A program made the translations under genes and the position numbers. A model generated the notes under the pieces. It was not told the origin of the DNA. It saw only the letters and a list, made by a program, of their open reading frames with translations, and searched no databases. DNA of 64,000 nt from Prosopocoilus inquinatus (taxonomy: Eukaryota; Arthropoda; Insecta; Coleoptera; Lucanidae): contig CM069877.1 in NCBI GenBank assembly GCA_036172665.1, positions 11,552,501-11,616,500 on the forward strand, in the 5' to 3' direction. Below are positions 10,262-20,149 of this stretch, one piece after another. Every line of letters starts with the position of its first letter. Position 1 is the first letter of the stretch.

Positions 10262-11690
10262 ATATGTAATACTACTCATACGGTTGGCAACATTGCTGAA
10301 TTTTCCAAATATTTGTTGCGTTTTGGAAACAGAATGCTTTTGATACTTGTTAAGCTTTTTGCAGTTAACATCGGAAAAGAATGTGTAGAATAGAGCTTGC
10401 AATGATGCAAACTGTACCAACCCAACTGATTTATGGTGAAAAAGTGTTGCCAACTATCGGTAACCGTTTTACACTGGATATTTTATAAAAATGCACCGTA
10501 GTTCCACCAGATACTCTTTTCAGAACTTTAACCGGACACTGTTTAAATTAGAAGGAGCACTCCACGTTTCACTATCGCACGACAGCTTCGTCAAACAAAG
10601 AACTATTGACTTACACATTTTATGGGACAAAAATCAGTTTAAAATTTATTGTTAATTTGGAAATTGCTTTTTAATCTCTTCAAGTTGCTTTTCCTTACTT
10701 ATTTTATTTTATTTAATTTCCCTAATTAATTAAATCAATAATTGGAAGCTTGAAGCATTTTGAGGTTCCTGAAGTTCCTCTCCAGTCGATCGTATTTTGT
10801 TTTTTGTTTTAATTTAAGTATTTCACTGAACATAATAGAAATTCATTATTTTGAAACTTTTGTTGTTTATTGTTTCTTAATCTCTTTAAGTTGCTTTCTG
10901 TTTTTTGTTTAGTTTAATTTTTTATGATTAAGTAATTCAATAATGCAAGTTCACTTATTTTTGAAAGTCGATTGCCTATTGTTTCTAAATTAATTTAAAT
11001 ATTTGGTTTTATTTTATATTATTAGATATTGTTATTATTGAAATTGATTAACATTTTTAAAATTAATTTTCGATTTCTAGTAGATGTTGAAATTGCATTT
11101 TATTTTCTTTTCTATTTTATTTAATGGTCAAAATGTACTACTTTGATCTTGAGTAAACTTCTTCCCATTTCCTTAAATTCTTTTCCTTTTGTTTCATAAT
11201 TTCTAGATAATCGATCGTCTTTTGTTCGGTTACTATTTTTCCGATGATTAGTTTTTGTGAAAATTAACGAATCAACGAATTGCTGTTTTTATTTTCGTTT
11301 TCTTGTTTTTTTTTTTTAAACTTATTTTTGTCGTATAAAATGTGTAAGTCAATAGTTCTTCGTTTGACGAAGCTATCGTGCGATAGTGAAACGTGGAGTG
11401 CTCCTTCTAGTTTAAACAGTGTCCGGTTAAAGTTCTGGAAAGAGTATCTGGTGGAACTATGGTGTATTTTTATAAAATATCCAGTGTAAAACGGTTACCG
11501 ATAGTTGGCAACACTTTTTCACCATAAATCAATCGGGTTGGTACAGTTTGCATCATTGCAAACGTCAATTCTACAAATTCTTTCTCGATGTTAACTGCAG
11601 AAAGCTGAACAAGTATCAAAAGCATTCTGTTTCCAAAACGCAACAAATATTTGGAAATTTCAGCAATGTTGCCAACCGTACGAGTAGTTG
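10262..11690. mobile_element. 1.4-kb foldback element with ~370-bp inverted arms
   Basis: The left arm, about 10265-10630, starts around ACTACTCATACGGTTGGCAA. It is repeated in reverse complement at about 11325-11690, ending TTGCCAACCGTACGAGTAGT. Shared blocks include CGGTAACCGTTTTACACTGG and CACTCCACGTTTCACTATCG. The roughly 700-bp middle is AT-rich with no transposase domain, so it is a non-autonomous foldback or long-TIR DNA element. The arms differ by scattered substitutions and small indels. A TAG/GTA-rich microsatellite abuts the right arm (about 11684-11718). Confidence 0.8.
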
Positions 11691-11769
11691 TAGTTGTAGT
11701 AGTAGTTGGTACTGAGTAGGATTCCATCTTCAGAAAAAATCGTTTTTAATTGCAGTGAAAACCTCGAGC

Positions 11770-11820
11770 AGCCTCTGCACAGCTGTTTCAGCCCTGTTTG
11801 GGGCTTCATCAGCAGAGAGT
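11770..11820 (-). ncRNA. Hammerhead ribozyme motif A (probably impaired)
   Basis: On the minus strand the core reads CTGATGA, stem II AGCCC/GGGCT with loop CAAACA, then GAAAC, followed by the palindrome ACAGCTGT. The nucleotide at the cleavage position is G (GUG), and the hammerhead rule needs A, C or U there, so this copy is probably inactive unless the register shifts. Stem I pairs CTCTG with CAGAG. Confidence 0.55.
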
Positions 11821-11835
11821 GGGAATGTCGAGCTT

Positions 11836-11887
11836 CGTCTCCGCTGATGAAGCCCCAAACAGGGCTGAAACAGCTGTACAGAGGCTG
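11836..11887 (+). ncRNA. Hammerhead ribozyme motif B
   Basis: CTGATGA lies at 11844-11850, stem II AGCCC/GGGCT has loop CAAACA, GAAA lies at 11867-11870, and a minimal stem III is formed by the palindrome ACAGCTGT. Cleavage is predicted after GUA (11878). Stem I pairs upstream GTCTCCG with downstream CAGAGGC, with one mismatch and one wobble. A two-base-pair stem III built on a palindrome suggests action as a dimer, as known for short-stem-III hammerheads of repeats and PLEs. Activity is inferred only. Confidence 0.65.
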
Positions 11888-12024
11888 CTCGAGGTTTTCA
11901 CTGCAATCAAAAACGATTTGCAACAAAATCTTTTAAAAAATTAATGACAATAAAAAATGAGATTACAATATATTTCATTGAAAGTATGTTTAATGAAATT
12001 TTTACATCAGCAGTCACTGTACAC

Positions 12025-12260
12025 AAATTTTAATTCCCATTATTTATATTTCTGAATCATCACTGAATACGTCTGTATTCTATGTACTTTTCTACTGTCG
12101 CCGCCAAAAGAAAAGTAGACAGACAATAATCAATAATTAATGAAGGTCATTTATTTCATTTTGAAGACTCACATTAATGACATAAGACATAAGAAGACAA
12201 AACTGGAAAATGGATTTACACTTAAAGAAAAAAAATTAAATTTGTCAGTTAGCACTAAGG
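12025..12260. repeat. 3' flank of IDS unit 1 (left edge of the tandem array)
   Basis: From about 12025 (ATTTTAATTCCCATTATTTA) the sequence aligns with 22930-23243, 37370-37679 and 40208-40522. It is the downstream flank, in gene orientation, shared by all IDS units. It has no coding content. Unit 1 is shorter and more diverged here than the others. Confidence 0.75.
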
Positions 12261-12370
12261 GACGGAATTATATATTTTGTTCGGTTTATTTCGAACGAGG
12301 CGGCAACACGTCGCTGCGGAGTTATACGTTTGCCGCCTCGTTTGTATTTAATCGAACAAAATATATAAAT
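12261..12370. mobile_element. Palindromic MITE immediately 3' of IDS copy 1
   Basis: The arms GACGGAATTATATATTTTGT and ACAAAATATATAAAT.. plus CGAGGCGGCAAC / GTTTGCCGCCTCG form a hairpin about 110 bp long, ending about 20 bp beyond the IDS stop codon. On the gene strand the distal arm contains AATAAA (within CGAAATAAACC), the first clear polyadenylation hexamer downstream of the stop. A longer relative lies at 52672-53095. Confidence 0.75.
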
Positions 12371-12390
12371 CACCACAAAAACTGCGCAGT

Positions 12391-13578
12391 CTAAGCAACT
12401 CTTTTGTACAAGGTATTCAAAATCTTGAAAAATAACTCATGTGGAAGACCTTTGGAAATCTGCTCAATACCAGTTCGTATAAGATTCAAGATTTCTTCCT
12501 CGTAAATTGTGTAAACCCTGGGTAGACCTAGTTCCTCGTACAAATTCTTGACGGCCCTGATGGAATCATGCTGAGGTTTGCCATAATTTGCTCTGAGGAT
12601 CTCCTTTTGTGCTGGCGTTGCTCTTTGTAAAGCAGTGACTACTAACCACGAACATTTTCCTTCCTGAATGTCCGTACCGATTACAGCAGGGTCACCAAAA
12701 CAATCCAAAAAATCATCTTGGATTTGGAACAAATGGCCCATCTTCAACCAAATTGTTTTGGCCTGCTTGTGCACTTCTGCGTCAAATTTGTTGGCCAAGT
12801 GCATGCCCAAAGCTACTGGTAGTTGAAAACTGTAATATACTGCTTTATATTTGGCAAGGGAGGCGTACCTGCTCATCGTAAAGGTGTCCAAATTATGTTT
12901 GCCATGATATTGTGTGATGGACTCCAAAGTTTGTCCCATGGCAGTTTTCAGGGTTACCTCGTGAAATAATTCCAAGCAGGGAATATAAATGGGCGAATTT
13001 GAAAAATGTCGCTTTAAAATCGAATATATTCCACATTCGATTAAAATGCTGTCGTTTATGGCGGACAAACCGACACCTTCTTGCTTGTACCAACAAGGGG
13101 CACCTCTGCGTGTTTCTGACGAATCCATTACATCATCAACTACTAAAACGGATGCCTGCAGCATTTCAACACACCAGCCCATGATGTTTGCAAGTTTTAT
13201 GTTCTCTGGCGTTAGTTTGTTTGGATCTTCCAGCATTTTATAGGTCGCCACAACGGTTAAACCTCTGTTTTTCTTGCCTTTTGGTACGTTGTATTGTAAC
13301 ACCTTCTGGTACCATTTAGTGATTTCAGGTATATCCGCGCGCCTTCCTGCTTCTGTTATTAAATCACGCACGACGTCGGGGAAGACGGTCATGAACTCAC
13401 GGGATTCTTCTTTGGAAGTTAAAACACCCGCAGATACTTCACGCTGTACAGTAGATATTACCCTCGTACAGTTTTCATAATTCAGGCGATTTATACATTT
13501 CCTGTACATCCCGGAATTCGTAAGTGACGCTTTTCTTATTTGCTCGCCGAGGTTTTTTAACGAGCACATCCTAAACAT
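12391..13578 (-). CDS. Isoprenyl diphosphate synthase, copy 1
   Basis: A single uninterrupted 395-aa ORF. It has every landmark of short-chain trans-prenyltransferases (FPPS/GPPS type), which condense isopentenyl diphosphate with allylic diphosphates: GKKNRGLTV near residue 100, the first Asp-rich motif DDVMD near 148 followed by SSETRRGAPCWYKQEG, the KYKAVYYSFQLPVAL segment, the second motif DDFLDCFGDP near 290, and IGTDIQEGKCSWLVV. Both metal-binding motifs are intact, so prenyltransferase rather than terpene cyclase chemistry is expected. The first ~45 residues are basic and Ser-rich (MFRMCSLKNLGEQIRKASL), compatible with a mitochondrial presequence. Position -5 before DDVMD is Ser, where classical FPPS has Phe. 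Lack of introns suggests descent from a retrocopy. It is one of three tandem copies. Confidence 0.93.
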   Translation of the reverse strand: MFRMCSLKNLGEQIRKASLTNSGMYRKCINRLNYENCTRVISTVQREVSAGVLTSKEESREFMTVFPDVVRDLITEAGRRADIPEITKWYQKVLQYNVPKGKKNRGLTVVATYKMLEDPNKLTPENIKLANIMGWCVEMLQASVLVVDDVMDSSETRRGAPCWYKQEGVGLSAINDSILIECGIYSILKRHFSNSPIYIPCLELFHEVTLKTAMGQTLESITQYHGKHNLDTFTMSRYASLAKYKAVYYSFQLPVALGMHLANKFDAEVHKQAKTIWLKMGHLFQIQDDFLDCFGDPAVIGTDIQEGKCSWLVVTALQRATPAQKEILRANYGKPQHDSIRAVKNLYEELGLPRVYTIYEEEILNLIRTGIEQISKGLPHELFFKILNTLYKRVA

Positions 13579-14199
13579 GCTTACAGAAACAATACGAGGA
13601 AGTTACTAACTAAACCATGACTCCAAAAAAAAAGCGTAAGGAGATGTTTAAAGTGCCAAAAGGAAACGCGCATAAATTAATAATAATATATACTTTAACC
13701 TTTGGGACGATCGGGTGACATGTGTCACTTTTAGTGACCTCTACGGTTTCAGTAAATATTTCGAAAAGAATTCTTGTTTGAATTCGTGTCTGCGTTTTCT
13801 TGCGTTTTAATGTTAACTGGTGATTTATTTGAAAAAAAAAAAATTGCATACAGGGTCTCCCAAGTTGAGTCGGCTAATAAAAGTTGTCGGGGAAGAACAC
13901 GTAATTACAAGCATTCTGAAAATTAAAGAGGAAGTGACGTTTCAGACTAAAATATTTTTACTTTCATATCACTTCCGGTTGTACCAGAAGTAGTCGACAT
14001 TGACTTTCTTATTTTAAATGAAACGCTACACTTTTCATTTCAAATTCTGATTCTACACGTTATTCCAAGCAAAAGTTGTTAAGACTTCTCCCCTGTACTT
14101 ACCTAAATGTAACAGTTTTTGAGATATCTTCGAATTTCTGAAAGAAAAAAAAATACTTCGGTGAATAGTAAAGATTTCTCCCATAAGTTGTTATCGTTC
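13579..14199. repeat. 5' flank of IDS unit 1
   Basis: About 620 bp upstream of the IDS start (gene orientation) is nearly identical in units 1, 2 (24562-25184) and 3 (38998-39619). It must hold whatever promoter the copies share. A small inverted repeat GGAAGTGACGT...ATCACTTCCGG occurs about 350 bp upstream of the start. No TATA box was confidently assigned. A 106-codon ORF in unit 2 crossing this flank is not conserved in length between units. Confidence 0.75.
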
Positions 14200-14383
14200 T
14201 GTTCAAATTCTCTGTTCGCAGTAAAGCCGCCTCCAAATTATTTCAGATTCGTTTAATTTGACTTTAAAGTGCAAAATATAAAACTGACGGAAATATTTTT
14301 ATTTCAACTTCTTTTTTTTTAATCAACATTTGTATGTATGGTTACCAATTTAATTAGGCGTTATTTAATTGCGTATATTAAAA
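14200..14383 (-). repeat. Copia 1 left (3') LTR
   Basis: It starts TGTTCAAATTCTCTG on the + strand and aligns through GCGTATATTAAAA to 22717-22895 and to the solo LTR at 39620-39801. It differs from the right LTR by substitutions and small indels. Confidence 0.9.
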
Positions 14384-14395
14384 CCCCTCCTCAAT

Positions 14396-17359
14396 TTAAT
14401 AACCATACATAAAATTAATGTTTACGGAAACAATAAAAATTATTGAAAAATGTCTGTCAAGTTCCAACTGCAGGCGTAGTTTTTCAAATTGACATCTTGG
14501 CAAACCTTTCGTCAGGATGTCCGCTATTTGATCTTCAGTCTTGACATATTGGACGATTAAGATCTTCTTAACGTAGAGATCTCGAATGAAATTATATTTG
14601 ATTTCAATATGTTTGAGACGCTTGTGTTCCCAACGCTGAAGTACGTGAATGCAAGCTTGATTGTCTTCAAACATCTTTACTGGCAGATGGACGAGTTCGG
14701 CGAGTAGATTTTTTATCCACAATAGTTCAGTAGCGGCCACTGCCAAAGCAATATACTCTGCTTCGGTAGAAGATAAAGCAACACTCGTTTGTCGTTTCGT
14801 AGACCAACAAACTGTGTTTCCAAAAAGTTTCAATAAATATCCGGATGTAGATTTTCTATCTTCTTCACTTCCCCAATTTGCATCGGCGTAACCCACCAAG
14901 CTATCTTCTTGCATTTGTCGATAAACGAGTTCTAGGTCCAATGTTCCCTTAATATACCTTAGAATTCTCTTCAAACCTTTCCATTCAACTTGCGTCCAAT
15001 TATTTTGAAACCTGCTGTAATAATTGATAGCTGCGCTAATATCTGGTCGGGTTGTTACCATGGCATACATAAGACAACCTATCAACTCTCGATAGGGTTG
15101 ATCCAAATTTTCATTTTCATTTTCTGACGTTCTTCCTGCTTCAGGCTTAGTTTCTATAGGTGTAGAGCTTGGTTTACATTCTTCCATGTTAAACCTTTTC
15201 AGCAAATTTTGGAGATAAATAGGCTGACTGAGAAATATCTCATTTTCTTTTCTGCAGATGTTAATTCCCAAAAATGATTTTGGTTCCCCTAAATCTTTCA
15301 TTGGAAATTTTCTCTTTAGTTGCGTTTTAACTTCTTCGATTTTATCTTTGTCATTTCCTATTAGCAATATGTCATCGACGTACACTAACAGGTAAACCTT
15401 CGTATTTCCAGACTTATAAATGTATAAACATTTATCAATGTCCGATTGAAGCAATCCAATTTCCTTTGTGTAAGTATCAAATACTTCATTCCAAGCTCTT
15501 GGTGCTTGTTTTAACCCATATAACGTTCTATTTAATTTTCTTTCGTTCTATTTAAATTTCTTCTTTCAAAGTTCCGTGAAGAAGGAAGCATTTTTCACAT
15601 CCATTTACTGTAATTGCAAATTTTCTTTGGCAGTTAGCGACAGTAATGTTCTAAGTGTGGTCAGACGTGCAACAGGAGCATAAGTTTCTTCAAAATCATA
15701 TCCTTTCCGCTGGCTACAACCTTTTATCACTAATCTTGCTTTAAATTTTTCTATAATACATTCCCCGCTTCATCTCTTTTTAATTTAAAAATCCATTTAT
15801 TATTTATAAATTTCCTTCCAGGTGGTAAAGTAGTTAAAGTACAAGTTTTATTTTCTTCGAGAGCCTTTAATTCTTCTTTGACTGCTCTTTTCCACTCTAT
15901 TTTTTCGCTTCTCATTTCAATGTCTTCAAAGCTTTCCGGTACATCATCTACGAACGTTTCAGCATTCAGAGCCAATATAGCATAATCTTCCAAATATTCT
16001 GGCCTTCTTCGATTTCTGCCACTACGTCGAACACTTTCTTTGTTTTCTTTCGTGAAAAATTCTTAAGCTTCTTTGTTCATTCCTTCCAGTTTATTATCTG
16101 TTGCATATTTTTCTTTCTGCTTTGTCTCTGTAGACAATTCTTCTTTACTAAATTTTTTCTCCAGAAAAATTACATTCTTTCCGAAAAGAATTTTCTTTTC
16201 TTCCGGACACCAAAGTTTGTATCCATTGGGACAATATCCTACAAGATAACATAACTTAGACTTCGAATCAAATTTAGTTTTTTTGAGTTCCTTGGGGATT
16301 AGTAGATACGCTACACAGCCGAAAACACGAAGTTTCTTCAAATTAGGTTTCTGTTCATACCATAAAGCAGCTGGTTGCTGGTCCATTCAATGCTGAAGTT
16401 GGACTTCTATTTATCAGATATGTAGTCGTTACGACCAGAAACTCTTTCCCAGCTTGCAGCCTAGAATCATACAACGAGCTCTTTCAAGAATATATCTGTT
16501 CATGGGCTCAGCTACCCCATTTTGCTGCGGTGTGTATCTAATTGTAAATTCAAATTTTATTCCTTCATTCTCAAAATATTCCCCTTATTTCATTAGAAAT
16601 ATATTCCCGCCCATTATCACATCGAAATCTTGATATTTTTAAATTAAATTGAGCTGTAGCAGTTTGAGAAAAAAGTTTAAAATATCTTAAAACTTCTGTT
16701 TTATCGTTTAACGTAAAAGTAGAAGTAAAATGCATAAAATCATCCATAAAGGTTAGCACGTATTTTTTGATATCGTATGAGGTGGGACCAATAGGACCAA
16801 TTAAATCGCTATGAATTAGCTCAAGAGGTCTTTTCGAACGTATTTGTGATCTTTTGTAGGGTAATTGTGTCTGCTTACCTTCCATTGCAATCAGTACATA
16901 CTTTTAGCAATTGTTTTGCAATAGCTGTACTCATTCCATCGACTTGTGTCTTGAGCCTTGTAGTTTACATGCCCCAATCTATAATGCCACAATTTCGCAT
17001 TGCCTGTTATGCTTGAACTGAGTAAAGCCTTTTCTTGAGAAAACTTCAAAGCATAAAGTTGTACGTTATTCCTTTGTGCTATAGCGACGACTTTATTTGC
17101 GTCTTTAATAATTCCTTTTCCGTCTTCAAAAATCACTCGAAGACCATTCATCTGTAATTTCCTAACCGAGAGTAAATTATACTGTAATTCAGGTACTAGT
17201 AGAAAATTTTTTATTGTAATAAATGTTGTTTTTCCATTAACAATGCTTGTAACATTTATTTCTCCCATTATTTTGGTTTCCAGAAATACTCCGGTTTTAG
17301 CAACTCTGATTTTTAACGGATTTTGTAAAATTTTTGTATTATTCAGTCGAACATTCTTG
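14396..17359 (-). pseudogene. Copia 1 pol remnant (integrase, RT, RNase H)
   Basis: Open stretches on the minus strand show copia pol in order: a GAG-pre-integrase region with LWHYRLGHVN (16891-17268), the integrase core with PLELIHSDLIGP and the CDNGREYISNE strand (16571-16885), the integrase C-terminal region VFGCVAYLLIPKE (16063-16386), the start of RT (15751-15993), and then RT with LLVYVDDILLIGN plus RNase H with LSSTEAEYIAL (14396-15454). Frameshifts and stops separate them. The same breaks occur at the same places in Copia 2, so the pol was already dead before the region was duplicated. Confidence 0.9.
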
Positions 17360-17364
17360 CTGAC

Positions 17365-17491
17365 TGTGACATGACGACAGAGATTGAATTGTCATTGTTT
17401 ACTTGTGTATGAATTTGACAATTAAAAAGTTTTTAAAATACAAAGTCCAAGTACTCAAGATACTAGTTTAAACCCTAGTATAAACAACACA
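17365..17491 (+). repeat. Mag-like element 5' LTR
   Basis: 127 bp, TGTGACATGAC to AACACA. Compared with the 3' LTR I count three substitutions (about 2.4%), implying a moderately recent insertion. Confidence 0.92.
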
Positions 17492-17614
17492 TGGTGTCAG
17501 GTGTGGCAAGCGGACCAATAACAAGGTATACGAAGTATTCTGAGAAGTAAGAAGCATAATAATATAACACGAGCACAAGTACCACGAGGCTAGTCATTTT
17601 CAACTAAAAAACCG

Positions 17615-20149
17615 ATGGATTCGTTCAAACCACCTACTGGATTGAATTTGGACGAGAATGCTGTTAATAACTGGAAGAACTACAAGCAGAGGTTTGAGTT
17701 ATATCTGGTAGCAGCAGATAAAAGTAATGTGCCAGACAAACGTAAGATAGCAATGTTCCTAAACTGCATTGGGGAAACTGCATATGATGTATATAATAAT
17801 TTTGGTCTAAATGAAGACAACCTAACGCTTCAACAAGTTTATGATGCTTTTGAAGCATATGTGAAGCCAAAAACAAATGTAGTGATCGAAAGGCACAAAT
17901 TTTTCTCAAGAACGCAGCAGTTTAATGAACCATTTGATAATTTCTTAAATGATTTACAGAAATTAATTAAAAGCTGTAGTTTTAGAGACCAAGAAGAGTC
18001 ACTGTTAAGAGATAGGATAGTAATAGCGGTTAATGATGAAGCTCTTCAAGAAAGGTTACTTCAGGACCCTGACCTAACGTTGAAGAAAACTGTTGATACC
18101 TGCAGAGCAGCAGAAATCAGTAAGTCTCAACAAAGAACACTCAAGCAAACTGTAAGGACATCCGAGTTAAATGCTGTGGATGCTGTTAAGAGAACAGAGA
18201 AGGGAAATGTTACTAACAAGACTTCAAAACAGAATACAAGGGGTAAAATGGAGAAGAATAAACAGAACAATCAAGAATATGACTGTAGAAAGTGCGGTAC
18301 TAGACATAAAAGTTGTAATTGTCCTGCTTTTGGTAAGAAATGTAACAATTGCGGTAAATTAAATCACTATGCAATAGGGTGTAAAATTAAAAAGAAAACC
18401 TTCAGAGCAGTGAATGAAGTGCAATCTTTTCAAGTAAATGATTTTTATATTGATTCAGTTAACAATAGTAGAAGTTCCAAATTCTGGACAGAATACTTAA
18501 AAATTGAAAGCAAAATAATAGAATTTAAATTAGACACGGGAGCTGATTGCAATATTCTGCCAATAAATGTTTTTAATGAAATCCCATTTAGTAAAAAACC
18601 AAACGTGCATAAATCTAACATAACACTTGAAAGTTATTTTAATAACAAAAGGAAAGCAAGTGGCTTTGTTGTGCTTAACTGTGAATTGAATAAGAAAATG
18701 TTCCAAATAAAATTTATTTTGTTTAACACAAACAGTCTTCCGATTTTAGGCAGAAATGCTTGTGAAAAACTAAAGTTATTAAGCAGATTTAATAAAGAAA
18801 GTGTAAATGAAATTAAGATTAAAGAAACAGATTTTGAATTAAATAATAAAATTAAGAAAGAAAAACTAAATTATATTAAAAATAATAAAGATATTTTTGA
18901 AGGGATCGGTACATATCCTGAAGAATATAATATAGTTTTAAAAGAAAGTAGTGTACCTGTAGTAAATTCATGTAGAAGGATTCCTTTTGCTATAAAAGAT
19001 AAATTTAAAAGCACAATAGATAAATTAGAAGAATTAAAAATAATAGAAAAAGTTGAGTATGCAACAGATTGGGTTAATAACATTGTTGTAGTAGAAAAGC
19101 CTAATAAGAGCTTGCGGATCTGTCTAGATCCTTTACACTTAAACAAATGTTTAAAACAAGAAAAATTTCCGATACTAACGCTAGAAGAGTTAAGTACAAT
19201 GCTTTCTGGAAAAGAAATTTATTCTGTGCTTGACATGAAAGATGGGTTTCATCAAATAAAACTTACTGATAATAGCAGTGATCTTTGTACTTTTATAACT
19301 CCCTTTGGAAAATATAAATATAAAAGATTGCCCTTCGGTCTTTCAACTGCTCCAGAAGTTTTTCAAAGAATGAACACTAAAATATTTGGTAACATAAAAG
19401 GGGTACAGATATACTTTGATGATCTAATAGTTGCGGCTGCTAATGAACAAGAACATGATTCAGTTTTGCGTGAAGTTGTTGATAAAGCTAGAAAATACAA
19501 CATACGGTTTAATCACAATCAATTTCAATATAAAGTTAAGCACGTTAAGTACTTAAGTTTAATGTTTAATAAACAAGGAGCTAGACCTGATCCTGATCAA
19601 GTCGAATCAATTCTGAAATTAAAAGAACCGGAAAATAAAAAAGAATTGTTAAGAATTTTGGGAATGATAAATTACTTATCAAAGTTCATACCAAACGCTT
19701 CAAAAGTGACAGCGCCACTTCGCGAGTTAATAAAAAATTATGTCATCTGGCATTGGTCTAAGGATCATTCTAGAGCTCTCGAAACACTGAAGAGATTAAT
19801 AAGTAATGCGCCAACATTAAAATTGTTTGATGTAAACTTACCCTGTGAAATACAAGCTGATGCATCACAGAATGGCTTGGGAGCATGTTTATTACAAACT
19901 GGGCGTCCAGTTTCGTTTGTTCCTAGAAGTCTTAATGATTCAGAAAAAAGATATTCACAAATTGAGAAAGAACTTCTGGCTATCTGTTTTGCATTAGAAA
20001 GATTTCACCAATTTGTATACGGTAATGAAGTTAAGATCTATACTGATCATAAACCGCTGGTATCAATTATAAAAAAAAGATTTACACAAAACAACTTCAC
20101 GTCTTCAAAGACTGAAATTGAAATTATTGAAATACAAAATAAATCTTGA
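17615..20149 (+). CDS. Mag-like gypsy gag-pol (gag, protease, RT, partial RNase H)
   Basis: An 844-codon ORF. Gag covers roughly residues 1-220; the zinc knuckles follow at about 223-258 (CRKCG, then CNNCGKLNHYAIGC). The aspartic protease motif LDTGADCNILP lies near 306. RT follows with ICLDPLHLNKCL, LDMKDGFHQIKL, FGLSTAPEVFQRM and the catalytic YFDDLIVA near 600. RNase H begins near 745 (IQADASQNGLGACL, SQIEKELLAICFALERF, IYTDHKPLVSI). The reading ends in a non-homologous tail after KKRFTQNN, where the frame shifts and RNase H continues in the ORF from 20118, so one frameshift probably inactivated an otherwise nearly complete polyprotein. Confidence 0.9.
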   Translation: MDSFKPPTGLNLDENAVNNWKNYKQRFELYLVAADKSNVPDKRKIAMFLNCIGETAYDVYNNFGLNEDNLTLQQVYDAFEAYVKPKTNVVIERHKFFSRTQQFNEPFDNFLNDLQKLIKSCSFRDQEESLLRDRIVIAVNDEALQERLLQDPDLTLKKTVDTCRAAEISKSQQRTLKQTVRTSELNAVDAVKRTEKGNVTNKTSKQNTRGKMEKNKQNNQEYDCRKCGTRHKSCNCPAFGKKCNNCGKLNHYAIGCKIKKKTFRAVNEVQSFQVNDFYIDSVNNSRSSKFWTEYLKIESKIIEFKLDTGADCNILPINVFNEIPFSKKPNVHKSNITLESYFNNKRKASGFVVLNCELNKKMFQIKFILFNTNSLPILGRNACEKLKLLSRFNKESVNEIKIKETDFELNNKIKKEKLNYIKNNKDIFEGIGTYPEEYNIVLKESSVPVVNSCRRIPFAIKDKFKSTIDKLEELKIIEKVEYATDWVNNIVVVEKPNKSLRICLDPLHLNKCLKQEKFPILTLEELSTMLSGKEIYSVLDMKDGFHQIKLTDNSSDLCTFITPFGKYKYKRLPFGLSTAPEVFQRMNTKIFGNIKGVQIYFDDLIVAAANEQEHDSVLREVVDKARKYNIRFNHNQFQYKVKHVKYLSLMFNKQGARPDPDQVESILKLKEPENKKELLRILGMINYLSKFIPNASKVTAPLRELIKNYVIWHWSKDHSRALETLKRLISNAPTLKLFDVNLPCEIQADASQNGLGACLLQTGRPVSFVPRSLNDSEKRYSQIEKELLAICFALERFHQFVYGNEVKIYTDHKPLVSIIKKRFTQNNFTSSKTEIEIIEIQNKS

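Larger units (their letters stand above)
11733..11931. mobile_element. Inverted pair of PLE-like repeats carrying hammerhead motifs
   Basis: Outer arms ATCGTTTTTAATTGCAGTGA and TCACTGCAATCAAAAACGAT face each other. The inner CCTCGAGCAGCCTCTG / CAGAGGCTGCTCGAGG and the ribozyme cores are also inverted. Related sequence occurs at 25287-25793, where the insert has a clean target duplication. PLEs are known for tandem or inverted pseudo-LTRs that contain hammerhead ribozymes, which fits this arrangement. ORFs crossing it are readings of the palindrome. Confidence 0.65.

Noticed and set aside
11660..11936. ORFs on both strands encoding similar FSPVWGF/PQTGLKQL peptides
   Set aside because: They are translations of the palindromic hammerhead repeat; the similarity between strands is due to the inverted repeat.
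12989..13480. ORFs on the + strand through the IDS genes (also in copies 2 and 3)
   Set aside because: Antisense shadows of a well-supported minus-strand coding sequence; they recur only because the gene is duplicated.
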